Shown here in pieces: positions 1-5,922 of a stretch of DNA of 5,922 nt. A program made the position numbers and the translations under genes. A model generated the notes under the pieces. It was not told the origin of the DNA, did no database searches, and was given only the letters and a program-made list of their open reading frames with translations. Within the stretch, counting starts at the first letter, position 1. Every line of letters begins with the position of its first letter. This stretch comes from Acidimicrobiaceae bacterium (GTDB lineage Bacteria > Actinomycetota > Acidimicrobiia > Acidimicrobiales > RAAP-2), in assembly GCA_003157945.1 (NCBI GenBank), contig PMFY01000126.1, positions 1-5,922 of the forward strand, read 5' to 3'.

Positions 1-921
1 GAAGTCCGCTGCGTTCACCAGGCGTAAAGCCCGCAAGCGGTGTGGGGCGGCCGTGGCGTAGACTCCGTAGCCATCCAAAGCGGCATAAAGTTGATAGCCG
101 TTGGCATCCAGTTTCACGTCGGTCGCCGGAGCCGCCGGAAGCCCCTTGGAAACGAGTGTCCAGGTTACTGCGACCGGGCCTGCATTCTCCAGGTCGGCAG
201 CGGCGAAGAAGACGCCCTTATCGGTGGCGACGTAGACCACACCGGCGCTTCGCTCGGCGGTCACTCCGTGGGCCGGTGCGTCCGGCAGGTCGGCAGTCAG
301 GTCGTCCCAGAATCCACCGCCATTGGTGGTACGCAACACGTGGGCGCCAGTGCCGCCCACTGCCGCCAGAGCTACGCGCGGCTCGGCGGAATCGGTAAAG
401 AATCGCTCGACAGGCCCGTTCGCGCCAGTCCGCGGCGAGGCGGTCCAGCTTCCGCCCGCGTCCAGCGAGACCCACATGCGGCCATCCGCCGCGCCCGCGT
501 AAAATGTCTGACTTGCCAAAGCCACGGCGGTGATGGGGGTTCCAAGCGCTTGCGAGGCGCGGCGCATCGCATTTGCCTCTGCCGTGTCTTCGGCCTGAAT
601 CTGCGCATCGGATGTTGGCTGCCAGGCTTCCGCGCCGGGGGCCAACTCCATAGCGCCCAGTCCCCGCACGAGAATGCGCGTACCATGCATACCTCCGGGG
701 GGTGCCAGAATACGGCTGGCCGGCAGGGCAGGCAAACGCAGATTCAACCCGGACCACGACAGGCCTCCATCCATCGAGCGCCAGACGCCAAAGTCGTTGG
801 CTACCGCCAATTGGTCCGCGTCTTCCGGAGAGACCGCCACACTGCGCTGGGCCGGCCCGATAACCGATTGATTGTGGAAAGCTGTCAGGTTCACCCAGGC
901 GCGGCCGCCATCGTCGGACCG
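1..921 (-). CDS. Asp-box (BNR-like) repeat beta-propeller protein, Solibacter type, internal fragment
   Basis: The minus strand is open in one frame (codons ending at multiples of 3) from about 921 to the left edge, giving 307 residues with neither start nor stop. Four Asp-boxes (S/T-x-D/N-x-G-x-x-W) are visible: S2-W9, S49-W56, S152-W159 and T198-W205, counted from the codon at 921-919. Such motifs mark the beta-hairpin turns of propeller proteins related to sialidase and sortilin folds, usually extracellular. The last residues, LRLVNAADF, resemble the lead-in to the TIGR03437 C-terminal domain common in Solibacter secreted proteins, which would lie just past the left edge. Codons such as TTT, ATT, CAA and GTA are frequent, unlike the genes to the right. 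The 5' part is missing because of the join near 900-921. The ligand and exact role cannot be read from this fragment. The fold assignment is firm; the taxon and the TIGR03437 continuation are inferred from memory of the family. Confidence 0.8.
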
Positions 922-1451
922 TCGAGGAAACCACCGGCGGCGATGACCGGGACGTCGAAGGCCGCCGTGACCGACGGCAGCAGCACCATGGTGGAGACCG
1001 GACGGGGGTTCTTGAAACCTCCCCCTTCGCCCCCCTCCACGATCAGACCGTCGACACCGGCGTCGACCGCCTTGCCCGCGGCGCGCAGGGTGGGGACGAC
1101 GTGGAACACGGTGAGTCCCGCATCCTTCAGCTGGGCGGTGTACTTCGTAGGGCTGCCCGCTGAGGTGGTGACGAAGCGCACCCCCTGGGCGATGACGAAG
1201 TCGACGATGACGGTCGGGTCGGCCACGAAGGCCTGGGCGATGTTGACGCCGAAGGGCTTGTCCGTCAGGTCCTTCATCCTGGCGATCTCGTCGCGGACGG
1301 TGTCGAGCTCGCCCGACGAGGTCTCGATGATCCCCATGGCCCCCGCGTTGGAGACGGCGGAGGCCAGCTGCGAGCGTGCGATCCAGCCCATGGGGGCCTG
1401 GACGATGGGGATGTCCACGCCGAGCAGCTCGGTGACCCGGTTGACCAGCAT
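891..1451 (-). CDS. Nitronate monooxygenase / 2-nitropropane dioxygenase-like FMN enzyme, truncated by the join
   Basis: This is the N-terminal 180 or so residues of a TIM-barrel flavoprotein of the nitronate monooxygenase and FabK-like superfamily; full members have roughly 320 to 350. Seen in the sequence: the opening strand with IVQAPMGWIA (residues 15-24), SNAGAMGIIETSSGELD (34-50), the VTTSAGSPTKY stretch (94-104), the phosphate-binding VEGGEGGGFKNP (138-149) and PVIAAGGFLDG (168-178), all expected in FMN binding. Bona fide class I enzymes carry a catalytic His in a GGH motif; here the matching place reads GGEGGGF, with no His, so nitronate oxidation is not assured and a related FMN oxidoreductase is possible. 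The start is the ATG at 1451-1449, where family similarity begins; it has only a weak GGG Shine-Dalgarno, and CAAGAT 6 bases upstream could be a -10 for a leaderless message. Residues after Ala184 are foreign sequence, and the TGA at 893-891 is accidental. It lies 53 bases downstream of the channel gene on the same strand. Confidence 0.85.
   Translation of the reverse strand: MLVNRVTELLGVDIPIVQAPMGWIARSQLASAVSNAGAMGIIETSSGELDTVRDEIARMKDLTDKPFGVNIAQAFVADPTVIVDFVIAQGVRFVTTSAGSPTKYTAQLKDAGLTVFHVVPTLRAAGKAVDAGVDGLIVEGGEGGGFKNPRPVSTMVLLPSVTAAFDVPVIAAGGFLDGPTMAAAPG
900..921. other. Probable chimeric join between two genomes
   Basis: Reading the minus strand, the flavoenzyme frame is family-like down to its Met-Ala-Ala-Ala at 911-900, then gives Pro-Gly-stop at 899-891. 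The Asp-box frame, offset from it, is family-like from its Arg-Ser-Asp-Asp-Gly-Gly at 921-904 leftwards to the window edge. The same 22 bases are therefore credible in both genes, as expected when two genomes are joined through a short shared word. Base composition and codon choice change here too. The frames do not match, so no fusion protein results. A NotI-type palindrome, GCGGCCGC, sits at 901-908. A real recombination event is possible but less likely, because both genes are cut in mid-domain with no mobile element nearby. Confidence 0.8.
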
Positions 1452-1504
1452 CCCGGCATCTTGACACGTGGGCACCGACCCGTACCGGGCCGCTCGGGCG
1501 TCCC

Positions 1505-2107
1505 TCAGGTCGGGTTCGGCTCGCGGGCGACCCCGTCGCCCGCCGGGGCAGTGCCGGCGCGCTCGGCCAAGCTTCGGTTGGCGACGCCGAGGATGAGGCG
1601 CACCACGATGGCGATGACCGCCAGGTCGGCCAGCATCTGGACCGTCGTCACCAGCTGGGCCAGGTCGGTCTTCGGGGTGATGTCGCCGAACCCGACGGTG
1701 GAGAACACCGTGACGGTGAAGTACAGCGCCGTCATGTGGCTCATGGCGCCCCCGACGAAGGTGCGCGGGTCCGAATTGGACATGTTCAGGTAGATCCAGG
1801 CGAAGAAGACGAGGAAGAGGGGGATGACGATCGCCATCGCCACGCCGGCCCGGAGCATGGGGTGCTTGGCCTGGGCGATCCCCCGGATCTCGAAGAGGAG
1901 GACGGCGATGAACACGGCCGTCGCCACGCCGAGCCGGGCCATGACGCCGACGTCGCGGATGAGGCTGTGGTTGGTGTGGAGGTGTCCCACCGGGACCAGG
2001 AAGTACACGGCGAGGAGCACTCCGGCACTCAACAGGGCGCGCAGTACGGTCGCCAGGAGTTCGCGGTGCTCGACGTCGCCGATGCCGACGATGGAGGAGG
2101 TGGCCAC
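1505..2107 (-). CDS. Small potassium-channel-like membrane protein (Ion_trans_2 type)
   Basis: A 200-residue inner-membrane protein likely to conduct K+ through a tetrameric pore. The selectivity filter TVGFGD lies at residues 137-142, preceded by a pore helix (about 123-136) and followed by a last membrane helix (about 150-175). Three further hydrophobic segments come first (about 17-39, 57-76 and 85-107), so the core two-helix-plus-P-loop unit has two extra N-terminal helices. Outside the membrane there is only a short polar tail of about 25 residues: no RCK/TrkA-N, cyclic-nucleotide or charged S4 voltage-sensor segment is visible, so the gating signal is unknown. The start is a GTG at 2107-2105; an in-frame TGA at 2122-2120 leaves no room for an upstream start. 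No good Shine-Dalgarno sequence precedes it. The gene lies 74 bases after the upstream membrane-protein gene and 53 bases before the flavoenzyme, so all three may share a transcript. Confidence 0.88.
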   Translation of the reverse strand: MATSSIVGIGDVEHRELLATVLRALLSAGVLLAVYFLVPVGHLHTNHSLIRDVGVMARLGVATAVFIAVLLFEIRGIAQAKHPMLRAGVAMAIVIPLFLVFFAWIYLNMSNSDPRTFVGGAMSHMTALYFTVTVFSTVGFGDITPKTDLAQLVTTVQMLADLAVIAIVVRLILGVANRSLAERAGTAPAGDGVAREPNPT

Positions 2108-2141
2108 GGGCCAAGCCTGTCAGGCCGGGGATCGGTGGGGA

Positions 2142-2177
2142 CGGACCCAGGGATACCGTCACGCTGCCGTGGGTCCG
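2142..2177 (-). terminator. GC-rich inverted repeat after the membrane-protein gene, possible terminator
   Basis: CGGACCCA (2142-2149) and TGGGTCCG (2170-2177) form a perfect 8-base inverted repeat with a 20-base loop. On the minus strand it begins 4 bases after the stop of the upstream membrane-protein gene and ends 34 bases before the channel GTG. No T-run follows on the minus strand, so it is not a classical intrinsic terminator. It could act as a weak attenuator, an RNA-stabilising hairpin or an operator for the channel gene, or be a chance repeat. Confidence 0.35.
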
Positions 2178-2181
2178 GGGT

Positions 2182-3033
2182 TCAGCCCCGCGTCGGGTCG
2201 GCGAGGTAGGCCACCAGGCGGTCCCGACGGCGCGCCACCAGCCACAGCGAGGCCCGCTGCCCGAAGTAGGCGGCGCCGATGGCGATCACGCAGGCCAGTG
2301 CGATGCCCAGTCCGAGATCGTTGTCGGGCAGCTTCGAGGTCAGGCCCTTGGGCGAGGTGAGGCCCCAGATCAGCAGTGTGGGGGCCAGGAACACGATGGT
2401 GAGGGCCGGCACCACGGCATAGGGGAGGAGCACCAGCGTTCCCCATCGGCCCAGCATCGGCCACCACCGGCGCCGGTGCTCCCACCGGTACCGGACGGGG
2501 ATCGGGTGGTACGGGAAGAGCACGCCCAGCCACGCCGACACCCCGAGGACGCCGAACGGGATGACGCCGATGGCCACCGCCGAGTAGACGACCACCACCC
2601 GGTCGGGGGCCCCGATCCCGTCGATGAACGCGATGAGCAGGCACACCGGTGCCACGACCAGCCAGAGCAGGAACCGCCGGGCCCGCAGGATCCGGTGGAG
2701 GACGTGGGGCTGGTCGATGGCCGCCAGGGTCCGCACCGTGTCGCAGGCGAGCACGTTGGTGGCGGGTACGTCGGAGTACATCCAGCTGGACAGGACGAAG
2801 GCGAAGGCGAGGCTGCCGTGGAGTTCGAACAGCTGGTCGCGCAGCGAGGTCGGGAGGAAGAACCAGGCCGAGCTCATCAGCGCGGCGTTGACGGCCACCG
2901 TGAGGAGGGTCTCGAACGGGGGGTGCGTGATGCGGTGGAACTCCGACCTCATGGCCTCGGCGGTGGTGGCCGGAAGGCGGGACGCCACCGTCGGCTCGTC
3001 GACCGACGCCGGATCGGAGGGGGCGGACGACAT
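2182..3033 (-). CDS. Polytopic membrane protein of unknown function
   Basis: A 283-residue protein I cannot assign to a named family. About 35 N-terminal residues are polar, followed by roughly six hydrophobic segments near residues 41-60, 75-92, 119-139, 146-172, 197-224 and 240-258. The C-terminus is short and Arg-rich (ARRRDRLV), suggesting a cytoplasmic end by the positive-inside rule. Distinctive stretches are [17 protein letters not shown] (82-98), at the end of the second segment, and [19 protein letters not shown] (173-191), a strongly basic loop with Trp after the fourth; they look conserved rather than random and would be good search seeds. There is no ATP-binding, transport or enzyme motif that I recognise. 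The ATG at 3033-3031 is preferred; a GTG two codons upstream (3039-3037) is an alternative. No Shine-Dalgarno is seen, but a TAGCCT hexamer 7 bases upstream fits a leaderless message. The reading frame stays open far upstream, opposite xylA, but that part is a shadow. It is the first gene of the leftward group. Confidence 0.75.
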   Translation of the reverse strand: MSSAPSDPASVDEPTVASRLPATTAEAMRSEFHRITHPPFETLLTVAVNAALMSSAWFFLPTSLRDQLFELHGSLAFAFVLSSWMYSDVPATNVLACDTVRTLAAIDQPHVLHRILRARRFLLWLVVAPVCLLIAFIDGIGAPDRVVVVYSAVAIGVIPFGVLGVSAWLGVLFPYHPIPVRYRWEHRRRWWPMLGRWGTLVLLPYAVVPALTIVFLAPTLLIWGLTSPKGLTSKLPDNDLGLGIALACVIAIGAAYFGQRASLWLVARRRDRLVAYLADPTRG

Positions 3034-3040
3034 CGGCACG

Positions 3041-3046
3041 AGGCTA
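3041..3046 (-). promoter_or_regulatory. Possible -10 element (TAGCCT) for a leaderless membrane-protein mRNA
   Basis: On the minus strand TAGCCT matches the actinobacterial TANNNT -10 pattern and ends 7 bases before the A of the ATG at 3033. Transcription would then begin at or next to the start codon. This fits the missing Shine-Dalgarno sequence. No clear -35 is visible, and a single hexamer can occur by chance. Confidence 0.35.
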
Positions 3047-3132
3047 CACACCGCCGGACCCGGCCGGGGGTGGCCATCGGTGGCGCCGGCGGAGGGCCGA
3101 CGCGAAGATGCGGGCATGGTGATCCGAGACGT

Positions 3133-3141
3133 GGGGAGGGG
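3133..3141 (+). promoter_or_regulatory. Ribosome binding site of xylA
   Basis: The purine run GGGGAGGGG contains GGAGG at 3135-3139, leaving 8 bases before the GTG at 3148. This strong site selects that GTG as the start, rather than any of the upstream in-frame codons that remain open as far as about 2476. Confidence 0.8.
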
Positions 3142-3147
3142 ACCATC

Positions 3148-4485
3148 GTGACCGACGGACCGGAATTCTTCGAGGGCGTGGGCCGTATCCCGTTCGCCGG
3201 TCCCGACTCCGACGACCCGTTCGCCTTCCGGTGGTACGACGCCGAGCGGGTGGTGGCCGGTCGGCGGATGGAGGACCACCTGCGGATGGCCGTCTGCTAC
3301 TGGCACAGCTTCGTGTGGCCGGGTTCGGACGTCTTCGGCGTCGGCACCTTCGATCGGCCGTGGGCGTCGGCCGGGGTGGATCCGATGGAGGGTGCCCGGG
3401 CCAAGATGGCGGCGGCCTTCGAGTTCATGGCCAAGCTCGGCCTGCCGTTCTTCACCTTCCACGACCGGGACATCGCACCGGAGGGTGTCACCCCGGCCGA
3501 GACGGCGGCCCGACTCGACGCCATGGTGGACGAGGCGGCCGGCCACATGGAACGCACGGGTGTCCGCCTGCTGTGGGGGACGGCCAATCTGTTCTCCCAC
3601 CCCCGGTACGCGGCCGGCGCGGCCACCAATCCCGATCCCGAGGTGTTCGCCGCCGCCGCCGCCCAGGTGGGGCAGGCGCTGGAGGCCACCAAGGCCCTGG
3701 GCGGGGCCAACTACGTGCTCTGGGGCGGGCGGGAGGGCTACGAGACGCTCCTCAACACCGACCTGGTCCGGGAGGAGGCGCAGCTGGCACGGTTCCTCCA
3801 CCTGGTGGTCGAGCACAAACACCGGATCGGCTTCGAGGGGACGATCCTGGTGGAGCCCAAGCCGGCCGAGCCCAGCAAGCACCAGTACGACCACGACGCC
3901 GCCACCGTGGCCGGGTTCCTGGCCCGCCACGGCCTGTCGGGCGAGGTCCGGCTCAACCTCGAGGCCAACCACGCCACTCTGGCCGGCCACAGCTTCCACC
4001 ACGAGGTGGCCACCGCCACGGCCGTCGGTCTCCTGGGCTCCATCGACGCCAACCGCGGTGACCCGCAGAATGGCTGGGACACGGACCAGTTCCCCAATTC
4101 GGTCGAGGAGTGCGCCCTCGCCCTCTACGAGATCCTGGCTGTGGGCGGCTTCACCACCGGAGGGATCAACTTCGACACCAAGCTCCGTCGCCAGTCGGTG
4201 GCGAGGGACGACCTCTTCCTCGGCCACATCGGCGCCGTCGACACCATGGCCCGCTCGCTACTGGTCGCCACGTCGCTGGTCGAGTCGGGCGACCTCGCCC
4301 GCTTCCGGTCGGACCGCTACGCCGGGTGGGACGGGCCGCTCGGCACGGCGGTGCTGACCGGGGACGCCACCCTGGACTCGCTGCGCCGGACGGTCCTGGC
4401 CGAGGGCCTCGACCCGGTACCCCGCTCGGGCCGTCAGGAACTCCTCGAACACGTCGTGAACCGCCATGTGGAGCGGGCCCGGTGA
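3148..4485 (+). CDS. xylA: Xylose isomerase, class II
   Basis: Converts D-xylose to D-xylulose (EC 5.3.1.5) in the cytoplasm; the TIM-barrel enzyme uses two divalent metals and is usually tetrameric. The 445 residues match the long, Escherichia coli-type class (440 residues) almost without gaps. All key residues are present at a constant +4 offset from E. coli numbering: catalytic pair H105 and D108 in FHDRD; metal ligands E236 (VEPKP), E272, H275, D300, D311, D313 and D343. Other hallmarks are YWHSFVWPG (51-59), LLWGTAN (141-147), [17 protein letters not shown] (189-205) and the C-terminal [12 protein letters not shown] (427-438). The GTG start at 3148 follows a strong ribosome binding site and matches the family's N-terminus. 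Its stop overlaps the GH3 start, implying one transcript. No xylulokinase gene is seen in the window. Many actinobacteria, such as Streptomyces, use the shorter class I enzyme, so the class here is notable. Identification is essentially certain. Confidence 0.98.
   Translation: MTDGPEFFEGVGRIPFAGPDSDDPFAFRWYDAERVVAGRRMEDHLRMAVCYWHSFVWPGSDVFGVGTFDRPWASAGVDPMEGARAKMAAAFEFMAKLGLPFFTFHDRDIAPEGVTPAETAARLDAMVDEAAGHMERTGVRLLWGTANLFSHPRYAAGAATNPDPEVFAAAAAQVGQALEATKALGGANYVLWGGREGYETLLNTDLVREEAQLARFLHLVVEHKHRIGFEGTILVEPKPAEPSKHQYDHDAATVAGFLARHGLSGEVRLNLEANHATLAGHSFHHEVATATAVGLLGSIDANRGDPQNGWDTDQFPNSVEECALALYEILAVGGFTTGGINFDTKLRRQSVARDDLFLGHIGAVDTMARSLLVATSLVESGDLARFRSDRYAGWDGPLGTAVLTGDATLDSLRRTVLAEGLDPVPRSGRQELLEHVVNRHVERAR
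4470..4473 (+). promoter_or_regulatory. Ribosome binding site of the GH3 gene, inside xylA
   Basis: GGAG lies within the last xylA codons, 8 bases before the GTG at 4482. Together with the GTGA stop-start overlap at 4482-4485, it supports this start and translational coupling to xylA. Confidence 0.6.
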
Positions 4486-5922
4486 CGCCGCCCGACGCCG
4501 CCTCCACCCCCGAGCGGGGCGTCGACGAGTCGACACCCGCCCCGGACAGCCCGTTCGCCCGGGCCGCCCGGCGCGTGGCGGCCGGGGCCGACCACCACGC
4601 GGAGGCCCGGGCGCTCGTGGACGCCATGACCCTGGACGAGCAGCTCTGGTGCCTCGACGGCGACCTCGACTTCTGGGACGGGGTCATCGACATGGTGGCC
4701 GGCGGCTACCACACCCACACGTGGCCGGCGGCGGCCGTGCCCCGGCTCGGTATCCCCGGCATCGCGTTCGCCGACGGCCCCCGGGGCTGCGTCATCGGCG
4801 CCGCCACCTGCTTCCCGGTTTCCATGGCACGCGGGGCCACCTTCGACCCCGGACTCGAGGAGCGGATCGGTCGGGCCATCGGGGCCGAGCTGCGCACCAT
4901 GGGTGCCACGTACACCGGCGCTGTGTGCATGAACCTGCTGCGACACCCCGGCTGGGGGCGGGCCCAGGAGACGTACGGCGAGGATCCCCACCATGTCGGG
5001 GCGATGGCCGCCGCGCTGGCCCGGGGGCTGCAGGACCACGTCATGGCCTGCATGAAGCACTTCGCGTGCAACTCGATGGAGGAGGCCCGGTTCCGGATCG
5101 ACGTGACGGTCGACGAACGGGCGCTCCACGAGGTGTACCTGCCACATTTCCGCACCGTCGCCGACGGAGGGGTGGCATCGGTGATGTCCGCGTACAACTC
5201 GGTCAACGGTGAGTGGTGCGGTCAGAACTCCGAGCTGCTGACCGCCGTACTCCGCACCGAGTGGGGGTGGGACGGATTCGTGACGTCGGACTTCATCGCC
5301 GGGCTGCGCGACCCGGTGCTGTCGGTCACGGCCGGTCTCGAGATCGAGATGCCCTTCCGACAGCAGCGGGCCCACCACCTGCCCGACGCCGTCGCCGACG
5401 GTCGCCTCGAGCGTTCCGACATCGCCGCCCGGGTCGAGGCCACGGTGGCCACCCTCCTGCGGTTCGCCTACGTCTTCGACCACACCCCGGACCGGTCGGT
5501 CCTCGCCTCGCCCGGACACCGGGCACTGGCCCGGGAGGCCGCCGCGGCGTCGATGGTGCTGCTCCGCAACGAGGGCGGCCTCCTGCCGGTGCCGTCCGAC
5601 CTGGGCACGGTGGCCGTGCTCGGCCGGCTGGCAGCGGTGGCCAACCTGGGTGACGGCGGGTCGAGCGACGTCTACCCGCCGGAGGTGTCCACGCTCCTCG
5701 ACGGCGTCCGCGACGCCTTCCCGTCGGCGGCCGTCGTCCACCACGCCACCGATGCCCTGGTGGCGGAAGGCGCCGACCTCTGCGTCGTGGTGGTGGGGTG
5801 CACGAAGAACGACGAGGGTGAGTTCATCGACCTGGGGACGAGTGAGGCCATGGCGGACATGTTTCCCCCTCCTCCCGAGGCCCCGGCCGCCCCGGCCGCC
5901 CCGGCCCCGTCCACGCCTCCCG
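4482..5922 (+). CDS. Glycoside hydrolase family 3 enzyme, probable beta-xylosidase or beta-glucosidase, 3' end beyond window
   Basis: A retaining exo-glycosidase that removes the terminal sugar from short beta-linked glycosides. The frame is open for 480 codons to the window edge. The N-terminal TIM-barrel domain is complete, with the usual GH3 sugar-pocket residues: D98 (ADGPRG), R160 ([12 protein letters not shown]), the K192-H193 pair (MKHF) and the nucleophile D270 in VTSDF. The second, alpha/beta-sandwich domain starts near residue 345 ([13 protein letters not shown] at 358-370) and reaches DEGEFID (444-450) before a Pro/Ala-rich stretch at the edge. The acid/base catalyst, in the second domain of many members, is not reached. 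No signal peptide is evident, so the enzyme is probably cytoplasmic and acts on imported oligosaccharides. The GTG start shares GTGA with the xylA stop; the next in-frame Met, M49, is too late because it starts the conserved MTLDEQ. Pairing with xylA favours beta-xylosidase, but this is inference. Confidence 0.93.
   Translation, partial: MTPPDAASTPERGVDESTPAPDSPFARAARRVAAGADHHAEARALVDAMTLDEQLWCLDGDLDFWDGVIDMVAGGYHTHTWPAAAVPRLGIPGIAFADGPRGCVIGAATCFPVSMARGATFDPGLEERIGRAIGAELRTMGATYTGAVCMNLLRHPGWGRAQETYGEDPHHVGAMAAALARGLQDHVMACMKHFACNSMEEARFRIDVTVDERALHEVYLPHFRTVADGGVASVMSAYNSVNGEWCGQNSELLTAVLRTEWGWDGFVTSDFIAGLRDPVLSVTAGLEIEMPFRQQRAHHLPDAVADGRLERSDIAARVEATVATLLRFAYVFDHTPDRSVLASPGHRALAREAAAASMVLLRNEGGLLPVPSDLGTVAVLGRLAAVANLGDGGSSDVYPPEVSTLLDGVRDAFPSAAVVHHATDALVAEGADLCVVVVGCTKNDEGEFIDLGTSEAMADMFPPPPEAPAAPAAPAPSTPP
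5880..5906 (+). repeat. Three tandem copies of a 9-base unit encoding Ala-Pro-Ala
   Basis: GCCCCGGCC is repeated three times without mismatch, in frame with the GH3 gene, giving APAAPAAPA inside a longer Pro/Ala-rich stretch (residues 461-480). It probably encodes a flexible surface loop or linker in the second GH3 domain. Such repeats are prone to slippage and to assembly error. Confidence 0.75.

Larger units (their letters stand above)
3034..3147. promoter_or_regulatory. Divergent intergenic region between the membrane-protein gene and xylA
   Basis: This 114-base gap separates genes transcribed in opposite directions, so it should contain both promoters. A 10-base perfect palindrome, CCCGGCCGGG, lies at 3059-3068. 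In DNA this GC-rich it may be chance, but it is placed where an operator could sit. I found no convincing -35/-10 pair for xylA and no sequence I can name as a xylose-repressor site. Confidence 0.5.

Noticed and set aside
891..921. A fusion protein of the flavoenzyme and the Asp-box protein
   Set aside because: The two frames differ across the join and the flavoenzyme frame meets TGA at 893-891, so no continuous product is made.
218..934. Minus-strand open frame of 238 codons overlapping the Asp-box gene
   Set aside because: The translation is Arg/Gly-rich and featureless, while the neighbouring minus-strand frame shows four Asp-boxes.
40..1464. Long plus-strand open frame of 474 codons across the join
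   Set aside because: It is antisense to the Asp-box fragment and the flavoenzyme, spans the chimeric join, and its translation has no domain-like pattern; open shadow frames are expected in GC-rich DNA.
1460..1466. TTGACA on the plus strand as a -35 promoter element
   Set aside because: It points into sequence antisense to the channel gene, with no paired -10 and no plus-strand gene downstream.
1452..1504. Hairpin or terminator in the 53-base gap between channel and flavoenzyme genes
   Set aside because: Only a CCCG/CGGG pairing with a three-base loop was visible and no T-run; too weak to report as a feature.
1452..2162. N-terminal extension of the flavoenzyme frame up to 2162
   Set aside because: This part overlaps the channel gene in another frame and is Pro/Arg/His-rich; family similarity starts only at the ATG at 1451.
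2476..3147. N-terminal extension of xylA back to 2476
   Set aside because: It is antisense to the membrane-protein gene, has no family similarity, and a strong ribosome binding site sits right before the GTG at 3148.
3034..4227. Minus-strand extension of the membrane-protein frame opposite xylA
   Set aside because: It is a codon-bias shadow of xylA, and membrane-protein character begins only after 3033.
4434..5744. Minus-strand open frame of 436 codons opposite the GH3 gene
   Set aside because: The plus strand here encodes a complete GH3 barrel with catalytic residues; the antisense translation is Gly/His/Arg-rich without motifs.

Overview
This window holds pieces of two unrelated genomes. 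Bases 1 to about 900 look like one organism and bases from about 921 to 5922 like another; the 22 bases between them can be read as either. The left part carries the inside of an Asp-box (BNR) repeat protein on the minus strand. It ends with residues typical of the run-in to the Solibacter-type C-terminal domain (TIGR03437), so I attribute it to an acidobacterium of the Bryobacterales/Solibacter type. Its codons often end in A or T. The right part is very GC-rich, has almost no A/T in third codon positions, uses GTG starts freely and fits a high-GC actinobacterium, perhaps Acidimicrobiia; the rank below phylum is a guess. The join cuts two genes in mid-domain and in different reading frames, so an assembly or cloning chimera is the simplest explanation.

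Layout. Minus strand, reading leftwards from 3033: an unrecognised six-segment membrane protein (3033-2182), a small potassium-channel-like protein with an intact TVGFGD filter (2107-1505), and a nitronate monooxygenase-like flavoenzyme (starts at 1451) that is broken at the join near 900. Plus strand, reading rightwards from 3148: a complete class II xylose isomerase (xylA, 3148-4485) and a glycoside hydrolase family 3 enzyme that overlaps it by 4 bases (4482 to beyond the window end). The 114-base gap 3034-3147 separates the two divergent groups and should hold both promoters.

How the genes work together. xylA and the GH3 gene look like one translationally coupled unit: the GH3 enzyme, with no visible signal peptide, would release a monosaccharide inside the cell, and XylA would isomerise D-xylose to D-xylulose. 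The pairing suggests a beta-xylosidase, although GH3 sequence alone does not separate beta-xylosidase from beta-glucosidase. The three minus-strand genes have no evident connection with xylose use. The right-hand 5 kb is otherwise ordinary chromosomal sequence. I saw no RNA genes, CRISPR arrays, insertion sequences or phage genes, and no convincing new biological system. The most important observation for a user is the chimeric join.
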